Shown here: piece after piece, positions 21,360 to 32,808 of the stretch | Numbering within the stretch: position 1 is the first letter of the stretch | Layout of the letters: every line of letters starts with the position of its first letter | Translations under genes and position numbers: made by a program | Source of the DNA: Cycas panzhihuaensis | Taxonomy: Eukaryota > Cycadophyta | Direction: 5' to 3' | Length of the DNA stretch: 64,000 nt | Assembly (NCBI GenBank): GCA_023213395.1 | Contig: CM041465.1 | Coordinates: 69,571,741-69,635,740 of the forward strand | The notes under the pieces: model-generated | The model's database searches: none | What the model was told of the DNA's origin: nothing | The model's input: the letters and a program-made list of their open reading frames with translations, nothing else

Positions 21360-22055
21360 TCGCTTTGGATCAAACCATCGGAAAATCTCCTATTGATAAG
21401 GTGTTTTGTGTCGACAACGATCTGGAGGACCCATTAGAAGAGAATCCTTTTTCATTGGCATGATCGTTGGGCATCATATTGTATGGTAGATACTGAATCT
21501 GGCCATTACGTACTCAGAATCAAGTGGTGGGCACCCATTTGTTCGTAATTGCCCCACATATGACCGCCTACGCCTAAAGGAGTAGGATGTTCTGAATTCC
21601 TCTACAATGGTCTTGCATTTGAATTGAAATTATAGTTGGAAACAATAGGATTGGTTCTTATTGTATTGTTTAGTGGAGTTGCATTTTGATTGTTGGTGTG
21701 CCCCTTACGAGCTTGCCCGACGGAAGAGCGGCTAAACTCTATCTTCACATGCTTAACACAAATTTCTTGCCTATCCAGAGCTTCAAATGCTTAGGCTACG
21801 TCGCGAAATCGTACAATTTGATAAATTTATGTAACTTAGATAACTCACCTTTCCAGTCTTTCACAGTACTATAATTCTCAAAGGTTCTGCGAAGGTAATC
21901 AAGAGAAACATCAGCATCTAGATTGAAAAGAACTAGTGTTCCTTGGATGCAACCTGCCATGCCAGTAGAAAGCATGACATACTGAGCTAATATAGGTTTT
22001 CCGCTAATTAAACTCTTGACTCCATCTTGTGTTGTGCTGGCATTCATGTAGTCAT
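21360..22055 (-). pseudogene. TEL: TERMINAL EAR1-like (TEL) fragment, RRM2 and C-terminal part
   Basis: On the minus strand, 21796-22047 is open and gives 'ISGKPILAQYV', 'QGTLVLFNLDADVS' (RRM2 RNP2 region), 'LRRTFENYS' and 'HKFIKLYDF' (RNP1 position). A frameshift follows, then 'RDVA', a stop, 'AFEALDRQEICVKHVKIEFSR', the end of RRM2. This order and the 'GTLVxFNLD...DVRDAA.A...IEFSR' signature are specific to TEL proteins of the Mei2-like family, plant RNA-binding proteins of meristems. A later 'GGHMWGNYEQMG' piece near 21550 resembles Mei2-like C-terminal text, but RRM3 is not seen. The reading frame continues from 27786 once element C is discounted. Confidence 0.8.
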
Positions 22056-22295
22056 TGCTAGAATATAATGTCTTATCCTTTGTATATTAGTATATTATAA
22101 CTAATGACTTATGTTCAACATTTAACGTAAAGGCATGTAACATAAGTGTAACATATTATGCTTGTATTGCCTCTAACCCTAATGGATCATTAGAGGCATC
22201 ATATACAAATATGTAATGAGTCTATCTTAATACTCAAGGAAAGTTCATTTTTCACTCATCAAGTGTTTGATTCTCTTGGGCTCTCTGATCCAACA
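22056..22295 (+). repeat. 5' LTR of copia C (240 bp)
   Basis: TGCTAGAATATAATG to GATCCAACA, directly followed by TGGTATCAGAGC. The start has one change from the TGTTAG of the 3' copy. Confidence 0.94.
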
Positions 22296-23485
22296 TGGTA
22301 TCAGAGCTCATTGCTTGTTGAAATCATCTCACAGAGGCATTTTTGTACAGTCATATGGACAGATCCGTACAGTCGTATGGCCAAAATTTCAACCTGCTCA
22401 AAATCAGCTGAAAATTGGCAGACAAGTACGTCTCACCCTCCTAAGTACTTTTCTCCAAAGGGTTGACATCAAATTCCTTTTCGATTTGCATAGATCTAAA
22501 CAAAACTGGCCAGCGCCCATGTGGACTTTCTTCTGCTTAAATCTTCTCATATGGCCATCAAATCAAGTCGAATCAGCTATCAAATTAAAGCTCTCGACAA
22601 GAGCTTTCCATCGATATAAGATTTGTCACTGTTTATTTCTCGTGTGAAGAGAATCGAAGAAAAAAAGAAGGAAACCCTAGTTGTCGCCCTAGATTTCGAT
22701 TACAGTTTTCTGCTCATTGAAGCATCAGATCAAAAATCTGACTGCAGATTCAGATTCCTCGTCTCGAAATCTCTCTTTTGACACTAGTTTCGTCAAATTT
22801 CGTGAAAGTTGATTTTTAGCCTCATTTAATGCTCCGTACAACAGTCCGTACGGCCTCCAGTTGCTAATTTTTTTTTAGGAAGGAACTTGAATCCTTGTAG
22901 TTGTATTTCTCATTTTCTATTCAAAGTTTTTTTTGCAATGAAAAAAAAAAAATCTTTCATTGTATTGCACTTTTTATCATCTTCTCCTATTAGTTCCTTC
23001 CACGGGTAGATAACACTGCTTGGCATCTACCCGTTCTCAGCCTTAGAGACCCTGTTTTGGGAGTCTATAATAATCACGGTGGATCTGTCATTCTTGGCTA
23101 GCACATTGGCAGTTTATAACCAACGTGTGAAGTGAAGGGAACCAAAAGGACCCAATACCCAGGCCTTAAGACAAAACCTACTCATGGATTTGAGCCTCCG
23201 CGTATCGAAAGGTATATAGGAGGATCCTATAGGACCTTGAGCCCATCCTAGATTATGGAGCCCCGACCGATCGCTGAAGCCTCGTAGTGCAATGGTTAGC
23301 AGTTAGCGCCACAAAGCTACCCATCTTGAATCTCTTTTAGAGGTTTATTGACAAGCCTACGAGTCTAGGTAATCTTGTGTCTAGACTTGATAGAGCTTAC
23401 CTACCTCTTCATCACGACCTCCTCTCTGCGTCTCTCAGAGTCTAAGAAACTCACCGGTGACAACTATGAGTCCTAAAAAGTCAAG
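22296..23485 (+). other. Primer-binding site and leader of copia C
   Basis: The PBS is at 22296-22307. The 1.2-kb leader has no gene. It contains the motif GATCCGTACAGTCGTATGG at 22362-22380, a diverged copy 20 bp earlier, and CCGTACAACAGTCCGTACGG at about 22838-22857, shared with leaders of F and D. Confidence 0.75.
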
Positions 23486-24360
23486 ATGCGGTCCATTCTT
23501 GTGGCTCAAGGTGCATGGGATCAAACAGAGAACATCAAGCTTGAACTTGTGGATGATGCTGAGAAGATGATATATCTAGAGCAGAAAGGTCTTACACTTG
23601 CCTCTATCACCCTATCAGTTCCAAACACTATCTTACCTCACATAGATGGTGTTGTCACTCCTCATGAGGCCTGGACTACCTTGAAGGCACTATATGCTCA
23701 AAAGAACACTGCTTGTATCATGGCTTTAAAGAACCAAATGGCTATCCTAAAAATGTAAGATTCAAAAGACTTTACCTCCTTCCTTGGTCGCTTCAAATTG
23801 CTACATGAGAGTCTCGTGTCTATTGGAGTGCACTATACTGATGGAGACCTCATTGGTCTTATTATACACAAGCTACCTACCAGATTCATAAATTTTGTTA
23901 CCTCTTACAAGATTACAGTCGAAATTGCTCAGCCCTCATTTGCCATTGTATGTGGGCAACTCCTTCATCATGAGCAAAATGAAGTCAACCTGGAGAATGA
24001 ATTAGAGAATGCCTTCTCATCCAAAGTCAACATGCATAGCAAGGGTAAATGTATCAGAGGTGGTCCTCGCAGAATTGATCGAGGAAGGAGACAACCAACC
24101 GCCTACAGCCCAGAAAGGGGACGTTCACTTCCATGACCTAACACTCAACAATACTCTGGAGGACATTTCGGCCATCAAATCATCTGCTTCTATTGTGGGA
24201 AATAAGGTCACTTCACCACTGACTGTCGTCACCTTAAAGCTAATCTAGAGAGAGGTATCATAGCTTCAAGAAGTTACTCTAGGCAATCAGAGAAGAATGA
24301 GTCAAGTGAGACAGAAGAAGAAGAAACTGCATTTGTGATAGCTCTTTCATCCACCCTGTC
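23486..24360 (+). pseudogene. Copia C gag
   Basis: Copia Gag (UBN2-like): 'SITLSVPNTILPHID', 'AWTTLKALYAQKN' and 'LKNQMAILKM' (23486-23758), one stop, then 'FTSFLGRFKLLHESLVSIG' and 'LIIHKLPTRF' (23798-24136). The zinc knuckle 'CFYCGK', stop, 'GHFTTDC' lies near 24190-24235. Two stops and a frame change break an otherwise well-preserved gene. Confidence 0.88.
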
Positions 24361-24780
24361 CAACAAGAATCAAGATGATTGGTTTATAGACTCTAGAGCT
24401 TCTAAACACATAACTCATAGAAGAATCTGGTTCAACAACATCTCTCCTCTCATGGACTCCTGATCAGTTGAGCTGGGCAATGACACTACACATCCAATAC
24501 AAGGACAAGGAACTATCCCTATTGTCATGCCAAATGGAACCATTGAGAAAGTTGGACAAGTACTCTATGTACCTGGGATGACTAAAAATTTATTGTTGGT
24601 CTCTCAATTAACTGACAACAGATTCCAAGTCCTATTTGATGGTGATGGTTGTGTCATTTATGATAAATATAAAGGGAACAAAGTGATTGATGAAGGCATC
24701 AAAACTAATAATGGGTTGTATAAATTTCTTGCCACACCAATTCACTCTGCCCTTCATTAACTCATGGTCTTGATAATAAT
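24361..24780 (+). pseudogene. Copia C protease region
   Basis: The active-site region 'WFIDSRASKHITH' (about 24380-24420) has Arg in place of the Gly of DSGA, which should abolish activity. Then 'GQGTIPIVMPNGTIEKVGQVLYVPGMTKNLLLVSQL', the standard protease tail, up to 'GLYKFLAT'. Confidence 0.86.
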
Positions 24781-25970
24781 AAAGTTTGGCATTTACGCTA
24801 TAGTCACTTGTCTTATGATGCTTTGTCTCTGTTAAGCAAATATGGTATGGTGAATGGGTTGCCATGGATAACAAAATCTAACTCAATATGTGATACATGT
24901 ATAATGAGTAAACAACACAGATTACAATTTGTTCCCAACACCACTAGAGCAGCTTGCAAGCTTCAGCTAATTCATAGTGATCTATGTGGCCCCTTCACTC
25001 CTCTCTCTGTACAAGGTGCTCGCTACTATTTGATGTTCATAGATGATTGTACTAGGAAGATCTAGATCTACTTCCTCAAACTAAAATCAAACGTGTTCAA
25101 TAACTTTCTCAGCTTCAAGGTGAAAGTGGAAAAAGAAAGCGGGTGCTACATCAAATGCCTAAGGACTAACAATGGTGGAGAATTCACCTCCAATGAATTC
25201 TTGCACTATTATGAAAGGAATGGTATATACACAAAGGCAATTCACCACTCCCTACACCCCTTAATCCAATGGAGTGGTTGAAAGAAAGAATAGGACTATA
25301 AGAAAAATGAATCGCTCTCTTCTGAAACAAAAGGGAGTAATCAACAAATACTGGGCTAAGGTAGCTAATACTGTAGTATATCTTCTCAACAGAAATCCTA
25401 CTAAGGCTCTAAAAAACACAACGCTAGAAGAAGCTTGGTCAGGTCAAAAACTTTACGTTTTGCACCTCAGAATATTTGGGTCAACTATCTACATGCATAT
25501 CCCTGCTGAGAAGAGAAAGAAAGATGACAAAAGCAGAAGATGCATCCTTGTAGGTTATAGTGAAGTCTCCAAGGCATATAGATGCCTTGACCCTCTGACC
25601 AACAAGACCTATTCCAGCCGAGATGTGTACTTTGATGAAACATCTAAGATTGCTAAGGAGAACAAGATTTCTCCTCCTACACTTGAGGGCAATGTTATTT
25701 TTCCTTATAAAAAACAACATCTCTCTGAGGCATCACAAAGCGAGCATGAACCTTCCATCAATATAGTACCAGAGGATATCACTCCCAACACCTCATGTCA
25801 AACTTTAGGTCAACTACCTAATCCATCCAGGAAGGATGACATCACTGACAATCTTGTCCAACCATCTACACTAGCTCAAAAGAAAATACAAAAATGGTAT
25901 CTGAAGACTATAAAGGAATCAAGACTATATCCAAATCTCATGCAAGAAGGAAGAAGAACTTGAAGTCAAA
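24781..25970 (+). pseudogene. Copia C integrase
   Basis: The GAG-pre-integrase zinc region is frame-broken (24780-24910). The core follows: 'LIHSDLCGPF' (first Asp), 'YYLMFIDDCTRKI', 'TNNGGEFTSNEF' (second catalytic Asp reads Asn) and 'VERKNRTIRKM' (Glu present). The long open frame 25274-25963 holds the C-terminal 'EAWSGQKLYVLHLRIFGS' region. One changed catalytic residue and stops make it inactive. Confidence 0.88.
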
Positions 25971-26029
25971 CTCACTATGGCCTCATCGACATCATGATAT
26001 CACCTTTCAACAAGCTCAAGATAATCCTC

Positions 26030-27000
26030 ACTAGAGAAAGGCTATGGATGAAGAAATGAAATCAATCTTGAAAAATAGAACTTGTGATCTAACAGATCCA
26101 CCTCCAAACAAACCAGTTGTCGGGTGTCCATGGTTGTACAAAATTAAAGAAAAGGTTGATGGGTCAATTGAAAAATACAAGGCACAACTTGTAGCCAGAG
26201 AATTCACTCAGATATAAGGAATAGACTATGAAGAAACCTTTGCTCCTATTAGCAAGATGACAACTACCAGGACAGTGATTGCACTAGTTGCACAAAATAA
26301 TTGGCCAATATATCAAATGGACGTCAAAGGAGCCTTTCTCAATGGAGACCTTCAGGAGGAAGTGTATATGGAACAACCTCTTAGATATGAATCTAAGGAG
26401 CAAGAACATCTTGTCTGCAAACTCAATAAAGTGCTCTATGGTCTGAAATAAGCTCCCAAGTCCTGGTACACAAAGATTGATTCCCACCTACAAGGCATTG
26501 GGATGAAACGATCAGAAGCAGACTCTAGACTCTATATACATGTTGACAAGAACAACAAGATCACCATCCTCGTGTTGTATGTGGATGATCTGATAATAAC
26601 TGGAAGCAACACTGACTGGATCAACTCCTTAAGGACTCAATTGTCAAAAACTTTTGAAATGACAGACCTAGGAGAAATTCACTATTACTTGGGAATAGAG
26701 ATTTGCAAGCAAGAAGATGGAATCTTCATACATCAAAGCAAGTACACAACTAGAATTTTGGAGGACTTCAACATGGCAGATTGCAAACGATCTCCAACCC
26801 CAATGTCTAGTGGAACCAAGCTGACTACTGATCCAGATGGAATTCCAGTAAATGAAACTCTTTATAGAAAATTGGTGGGAATTCTTATATACCTCACCTC
26901 AACTAGACCTGACATAGTATTTGTCGTGGGTCTAGTATCAAGATTCATGTCAACACCAAAGGAATCTCATTGGAAAGCTACTAAGCATATTTTATGATAC
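26030..27000 (+). pseudogene. Copia C reverse transcriptase
   Basis: RT from 'VVGCPWLYKIKEKVDG' through '[14 protein letters not shown]', 'QMDVKGAFLNGDLQEEVYM' and the catalytic 'LYVDDLII' (about 26574-26597) to 'TRPDIVFVVGLVSRFMSTP'. The last half is one open frame (26503-26997). Stops occur near 26215 and 26448. Confidence 0.9.
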
Positions 27001-27545
27001 CTGTAAGGAACAAAATCCTATGGTATCCTCTACAAAAATAAGGGAACAACTTACTTAATCGGGTACACTGATTCAGATTCAGATTGGGCAAGAGACTTTG
27101 ACAATCGAAAATCCACCTATGGGTACTGCTTTGGATTAGGAAATGGAATCATATGATGGAGAACCAAGAAACAACCCACCATATCCTTGTCCACATCAGA
27201 AGCCGAGTATCAAGCTGCCGTTCAATCATCCTGTGAAGCTATCTAGCTTAGGCATCTTCTAGAAGACTTACGAATTTCTCAAACTTTCCTAGCTTCTATC
27301 AACTGTGACAATCAAAGCACCATTCAAATGACCAAGAATCCAGTTTTCGATGTAAGGACAAAGCATATTGAAGTTCATCATCACTTCATTAGAGAGAAAG
27401 TGGACCAAGGGGAAATCAAACTTGTGTACTATCCCAGTTCAGAACAACTTGTTGACATCTTCACCAAGCCTCTTCCCAAGGACAAGTTCATGTACATTAG
27501 AAACTGGATCGGCATGAGAGAAAAGGATCAGACATTAAGAGGGGA
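27001..27545 (+). pseudogene. Copia C RNase H and purine tract
   Basis: RNase H with 'GYTDSDSDWARDFDNRKSTYGYC', 'STSEAEYQAAVQSSCEAI', 'NCDNQSTIQMTKNPVFDVRTKHIE' and 'VDIFTKPLPKDKF'. Stops lie near 26997, 27007 and 27246. The purine-rich 'AAGAGGGGA' (27537-27545) is the plus-strand primer before the 3' LTR. Confidence 0.9.
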
Positions 27546-27785
27546 TGTTAGAATATAATGTCTTATCCTTTGTATATTAGTGTATTATAACTAATGACTT
27601 ATGTTCAACATTTAATGTAAAGTCATGTAACATAAGTGTAACATATTATGCTTGTATTGCCTCTAACCCTAACAGATCATTAGAGGACTCATATATAAAT
27701 ATGTAATGAATCTATCCCAATACTCAAGGAAAGTTCATTTTTCTCTCATCAAGTGTTTGATTCTCTTGGGCTCTTTGATCCAATA
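27546..27785 (+). repeat. 3' LTR of copia C (240 bp)
   Basis: TGTTAGAATATAATG to GATCCAATA; equal in length to the 5' copy. Confidence 0.94.
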
Positions 27786-28622
27786 GTCTTTCATCTACTT
27801 GCATTAGCCATCATGTTTTTGTTGCATGATATACCTTAACATCGCCTGAGAATGCCTGATAACGTAGTAATGAACTAGGACAATGCCCTTCGAATGCTTG
27901 TCAAGATTTAGGGATCAAACTGGACCGCATAAGGAAAGATGCTTATGGAACTCCTGGTCGTCCACCTACATTGGCACCTTGCTCAGAAGCAAGGAACAAG
28001 ATACATATTATTCATGCCCATCTCCTATTGGAGCCACTTCGGCCAATACAAAAGGAAATGAACACGGTTGCACGCCTAACCTGGGCGAAGGTACTTGTCC
28101 TAGCATATGGGTCGACGATGATTCTACGCTACATGCTTCCCATAGGGGTGGAGCTAGACCATAGCACGCTCGAGGGCCTACAAACAAATGACATTGATTT
28201 GTAGAATTAATAGCATTCAAATCTGAAATAGGCGCAATGTATAAAGTCGAACCAACATCAATCCCCATTCCATAAGCATAATGCCTGTCAACCAAGTATG
28301 GACTCAGGATTCCAAGGTGTAACATCCGCAGTGAAAGCCCTGCATGATGAAGCGAGTATTGACATGGCGATGAAAGTGTGAACTCGGGTGCATTTGAATC
28401 CAAAACCTTGGAATTCGATTCATTGGTATTCAAAGAACAGACCAGAGATAGTGGCAAAGATACATGACCATTACTGGATACAGTGTTAGATTCTTCTTCC
28501 CTATGAGGTGGAATCATGTGTGCAGGAGGACGGGCATTATTGGTGACTTCGTGCCTTTCTATGGATTTCTTCCTAGTTATTGTTTCATTTTTATTACCAC
28601 AACCATTCAAACTTTTCACCAT
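27786..28622 (-). pseudogene. TEL: TERMINAL EAR1-like (TEL) fragment, N-terminus and RRM1
   Basis: Minus-strand frame from ATG 28622, open for 204 codons to 28008 and continuing in the same frame with single stops. Residues 74-81 read LDSNAPEF, a PAM2-like motif (binds poly(A)-binding protein in related proteins). RRM1 follows at about 27985-27830: 'SLLLSKVPM' (RNP2 position), 'HLSLCGPV', 'LDKHSKGIVLVHYY' (RNP1 position) and 'IRHSQAMLRYIMQQ'. That order is the TEL pattern. Copia C separates it from RRM2 at 22055, in frame. No intron is visible from the N-terminus through RRM2, suggesting an mRNA origin. Confidence 0.8.
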
Positions 28623-28992
28623 CCATGTTGAACCGTCTGTTGGCTATCAATTTTCCCTTTCCCCTTGCAGTCGCACCATCACAGTTTGTCTCAGATGTCC
28701 TTTCAAAAAACGAATGTATCTCTTCTACTCAATTTGCTACGGTACAGTCTAATTCTTCACCCACGTACGTATCCTGCAGGTAAATATGTAAAGAAGTCAT
28801 GATATCATTCCTCAACCTTTATGACTGATGATAAAGAATCAGGTCAAACTCTAAGAGATCACTGGAAAGAAATGGTGAAATAGTAGGGAGGAAGAAGAAG
28901 TCTAAACAAAAGTTAAGGGAGGAGCGAACGAAGAGAGAAGAAAAAATATTAATGTTAAGATCCCTATAGACTGACTAGGCTCTGATACCAAT
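28623..28992 (-). other. Leader of gypsy B with primer-binding site
   Basis: The minus strand has TGGTATCAGAGCC at about 28978-28990, beginning two bases after the LTR end (initiator-Met primer). The next 350 bp up to the TEL start codon are purine-rich and show no gene. Confidence 0.75.
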
Positions 28993-29262
28993 TAATATGC
29001 CTTTGGATTGAAGCACCTTCACTCCTTGAGCATGCACAAGAATGCTAAACTAAGAGGGGAAAAAATAACTTCTCTCTTCATTGATTTCTTTGAAGAAGTG
29101 ACTTACATACTTCTACAAACTTAGGTTGGTTGTATGTAGGACACGTGTGTTCCATGCAGGACATGTGTCACGTGTGTATCTAATCGCTAATTAGGTTCCT
29201 TAAGTACCTTCTAAGAGATATCTAAAGAACACTATACATTAAGATTACATAAATATTTATCA
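28993..29262 (-). repeat. 5' LTR of gypsy B (270 bp)
   Basis: The plus strand runs TAATATGCC to ATATTTATCA; pairs with 19983-20252. The LTR promoter would read through the TEL fragment in its sense direction. Confidence 0.9.
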
Positions 29263-29702
29263 ACAAGATGATAGCTAACGACCGGCCTCAGGATATTGTT
29301 TCACCCTTGGTTCAGGGAGTTGCAAGAAGCACCTAATGTTACCTTGTCCACCACTAAAGCATAGTACAAAGTTGGAGTCAACGCAGCTTGTGAGGCTATA
29401 TGGCTAAGGAGGAGTTTTAGCGAGCTTGGACTTGAGCAGGAACACCCCACTAGGTTATATTGTGACAATCAAAGTGTGTTTAAGTTGACTAAGAATATAT
29501 TTTTTCATGCAAGAACCAAGCACATTGAAGTCCATCACCATTCATCAGGGAGCATGTATAGAATGGTGAGATCGATCTCTGTTATAGACCCACGGACTAG
29601 CAGCTATCAAACATCTTTACCAAGCCATTTGGTAGAGAAAATTTTGAGAAATTTAAAGGTGGTCTTGGTGTCTGACTTAACAGTGTAAATATTAAATGGG
29701 GG
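29263..29702 (+). pseudogene. Copia unit I RNase H remainder and purine tract
   Basis: Continues from 19982: 'SGYCFTLG' then heavily decayed 'CDNQSVFKLTKN'-type sequence and 'AIKHLYQAIW' in place of IFTKPLG. Frameshifts throughout. A purine-rich 'AAATGGGGG' precedes the middle LTR. Confidence 0.85.
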
Positions 29703-30287
29703 TGTTAAGACCTTTATGTTTACATGTTAAGCATTGTACGTTATATTGTATTTTTTATGTACTTTATGTAACACTATGTAAGGGTGACTTATCACCTAAT
29801 GTGATAAAGTACACACCCACATTTGTTCTAGTGACATAATGTTGTAATTTGAGGGTCAATGTACCATCATATACTTTTGCTCACAAAAAAGAGCCCAAGG
29901 GACACTTGTCCCACATGCAAAGGGCATACCTTGGATGTTTGACACTCGTCAAACATCCAACAGACCAAGGTCTTCGTTCACATCTATATAAGGAGACCAA
30001 GCCTCATGCATCACATGAGGTGAGTGAGTTTGTATTGTTATACTGCTAACTTGATTCTAAGACAATCTTGTTTATTTGGAGTAAGGATAAATTCCTTCTC
30101 CTCCATATTTGTGTTCACCTTATGCTTGAGTACATTGTACTTTATGCTTTCTTATTTGCTCATATTCATAGTTGCATAGGGTAGATGCTAATCGCATTTG
30201 CATGCTGGTAGATTTCCTCTCCATAAGATCCTAAGGACTATGCTCATCAATCATTGGTGTGAAGCCTGAATGCCATCATCTTCAACT
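29703..30287 (+). repeat. LTR 2 of array I-J, shared by both units (585 bp)
   Basis: TGTTAAGACC to TCTTCAACT. It has a TATA box CATCTATATAAGG at about 29981-29993. It is flanked left by the purine tract of unit I and right by the primer site of unit J; no target duplication at either edge. Confidence 0.88.
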
Positions 30288-32250
30288 TTTGTTATCAGAG
30301 CCAGAAGGAGAAGGATTGCTTATTGTTTTAGGATTGAAAGAGGGTTCTAAATCCTTGGTGACGACCTTTGCTCTCTGAAGGCAATCCAAAGCTGAGTTTG
30401 GGTCACTTTTCTGCAACGTTTTATTTGTTCTTGGATATTTGCAAATTGGAAATCAATAGATTAAATCTTTGAAAAATTTTTAGTTGAATATTGAAAAAGA
30501 AAGAAAAAAAAACATTACATATTCTAGTTTCTATTTCAGATCTGCAAGAAGAAAAATAATTTTTTGTCTCTATTTCTTTCATTGCAATGTTGTGAAGAAG
30601 AGATAATTTTTTTCTTTTTCATTGTTGGGCACTAGAAATTAGTAGTCTTGCTGCTCACTATTAGACAATTCTTGCTTAGAGTAATTTGTGGTTGACTCTA
30701 ATCCTTGCTCACTATCTTTCACCCTATTGGGCATTAAACCCTAGTGTAAATCAACTTTACTTGACCTAAGCGTCTGTTAAACTTTGTTTGATAACACCAT
30801 AAACTTTGTATGACCTGCCAGTAGATTGTTCTATTCCTGCATTAGTTGGGTGACTCAACTCATTGCTACTATAGGTTCTTGCAATTGTATGGTTCTTTAT
30901 TTGGCTCCCATCACTAATTGGCTCCTTCTCGCTTTGCAGCTACTCATGCCATCTTTACAGGCCACATTTCTGTTTGGCAACACCTCACGAACCTTGCTCG
31001 GCACTGCCTCACTTCAATACATTGTAAACTTCGAGCTTTCGTTGTGTATTTAATCGAATACGAACAAAAAACATCGCTCCAAAGTCGTGCACCCTTGAAA
31101 TCATTCACTCAACTCGTTCTCAATGACAAATGCACCAAATGTTACAAAGTGAGTCTTGAATCTTTTGTATAGAGAGGAGGAACATAGAACCTGAGCCGCT
31201 TGACAATCTGTAGCTCCATTTGATCATAAATCTTGACTGAGTCATCACTTTTTCATAGTCATCGCCGCAGGTCTGTGAAAAACAATTTTTGAACAAAAAA
31301 TTTGATTTTCAACTATATTAAAATAACCTTATGTTAGTAAACAAAAAAGTGGCAATTTCGGAAATATACCACATTTGATAAAAGTTATTTCTTCTAAAGT
31401 TTGCTTTTTAAAAGAGATTTCTGTCTTATTTCATTATTTCAAAGGCAAATTATGTTCTCTTTTTATTTTTAAGTTAATTACACACATAAAAAAAATTTCA
31501 AGTGTGTTAATTAACTCGAAACAAGTGATTTTTTAGTCATTTTTGTACTTGTAGTGAAAAATTCATGTTGTACAAGTGTTTATAAGGCTCCTTGTGTGGT
31601 GACCTTGACACCATAGGCCTTAAAAAGGCTCAAAATCACTTTATTTTGAGGTTGGTTAGGACTATTTTAAAGTACTAACACTGTGGTGGTGGATTGATTA
31701 CTTGGCATACTTGATTAAATTTGGCATTTTGTGGTTGTTTATTTGCATTAAAATGAAACCACTCAAGGCACAAGATTGAAGCAAACATATTTTTTTCTCT
31801 CTTTAAGTGTTTTTCTAGAACACTTTGTGTTATTTTTTATGTATTCAAATCGCTTCATCTGAAGCTTTTTATTGAAATTTTATCAACATTGAAACAACAA
31901 CATCACTCACTTAAGCAATTTATTCGAAATTCACTTTAATCATTAAAAATTGCTTTAAATTTTTGTTGGAGAGCCCTAAAAAGGTCAAAACCTTGCCTCT
32001 AAAAATCTCAAGCTTAGTGCATTTCCTAGGGGACCAACTAATCGTACGGTCAATGCACGACAATTGAGATTCTCTTGAAGAAAAGGGGGTTCAAAAAGGG
32101 TGTTATTGGGGTTGTCAATTCCAAGGAAAGCACGGTGCATCTATGCATATCAACCCTACCTAACCTTGTTTTAGATTTGACTTGGCCAACTGTTGGATCT
32201 ATCTCTAAAGCTCAAGGTTGGACCAACTCTTAGCTTAGTCCTTCATCCCT
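30288..32250 (+). other. Leader of unit J, with primer-binding site
   Basis: TGTTATCAGAGCC at 30290-30302 is a Met primer site with one change. About 1.5 kb aligns with the leader of unit I. The last part (about 31970-32250) aligns with the leader of E (rc of about 53050-53290). No gene seen; the open frames at 30826-31172 look random. Confidence 0.78.
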
Positions 32251-32255
32251 CATCA

Positions 32256-32808
32256 TGTGACGATGTTTATGTCACATGGTCATTTCATGAAGATAATTAA
32301 TTTAGCTGGGCCAATATCCGTCATAGCCGTGGGACATGCACGTACTTCTCTTCGGAGAGTATATCGCTGCTCATTGGTGAACTGGGTGAGGACCGACAGT
32401 ACCTGGGCTCCACGTTTACTTGGATTTCATCACCAAGGAACGGTGCGGGTATCGCGGGTGAAGGCCATTAATTACGTATACTAGAAGCCCCCTTAAGCAT
32501 TGACACCTCACCTACTTTGGATACAAGTTAGAGGTTTGGGTTTGTTACACATCCTACATCACTTTGGTTTTCGAGGTGTGCACCCACATGCCGACTTCTA
32601 TATAGGCCTTCTCACTTATCTTGATTAGATCACTTACATCACATACTTATTTGTGATCTCTTTGCTTCCACATCTTACATTGCATTACTTCATTATTCCT
32701 GCGCATCGTGTAGACATGTCACAAGTGTCAGTGACTCCACCTTCTTCTACTTAGTGCATTTTCCTACACATTTATATACATCACTCTTATTCATCTTTTC
32801 ACACCACC
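32256..32808 (+). other. Copia K 5' end: LTR stub and leader
   Basis: The first about 37 bp (TGTGACGATG... to TTCATGAAG) match the start of the 3' LTR with one change. From 32293 on there is no resemblance to that LTR, and no clear initiator-Met primer site is visible. No gene recognised before the gag ATG. Confidence 0.65.

Larger units (their letters stand above)
22056..27785 (+). mobile_element. Complete copia element C
   Basis: A 5,730-bp plus-strand Ty1/copia element with two 240-bp LTRs (about 94% identical by eye), a Met primer site, gag, protease, integrase, RT, RNase H and a purine tract, in standard order. Flanks are GTCAT (22051-22055) and GTCTT (27786-27790), a target duplication with one mismatch. 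It splits the TEL fragment between RRM1 and RRM2. Stops in gag, protease and RT indicate it is inactive. Confidence 0.94.
19983..29262 (-). mobile_element. Non-autonomous gypsy element B carrying a TEL gene fragment
   Basis: A minus-strand LTR element with 270-bp LTRs at both ends (about 89-90% identical by eye). Flanks are GCAGG and ACAAG, a target duplication with two transitions. Minus-strand order: 5' LTR, Met-type primer site, a TERMINAL EAR1-like gene fragment (split by copia C), leader tandem repeats, the first about 35 codons of gag, the last part of pol, purine tract, 3' LTR. Without C its internal region is about 3 kb. Homology of both ends with element D identifies the family; the large gag-pol deletion makes it non-autonomous. 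Confidence 0.83.

Noticed and set aside
23270-23345. tRNA-like or SINE-like segment (AGTGCAATGGTTAGC box A resemblance)
   Set aside because: No convincing box B, anticodon arm or acceptor stem; lies in the leader of copia C.
28516-28783. Plus-strand open frames opposite the TEL start
   Set aside because: Antisense of the TEL N-terminal region and B leader; no family match.
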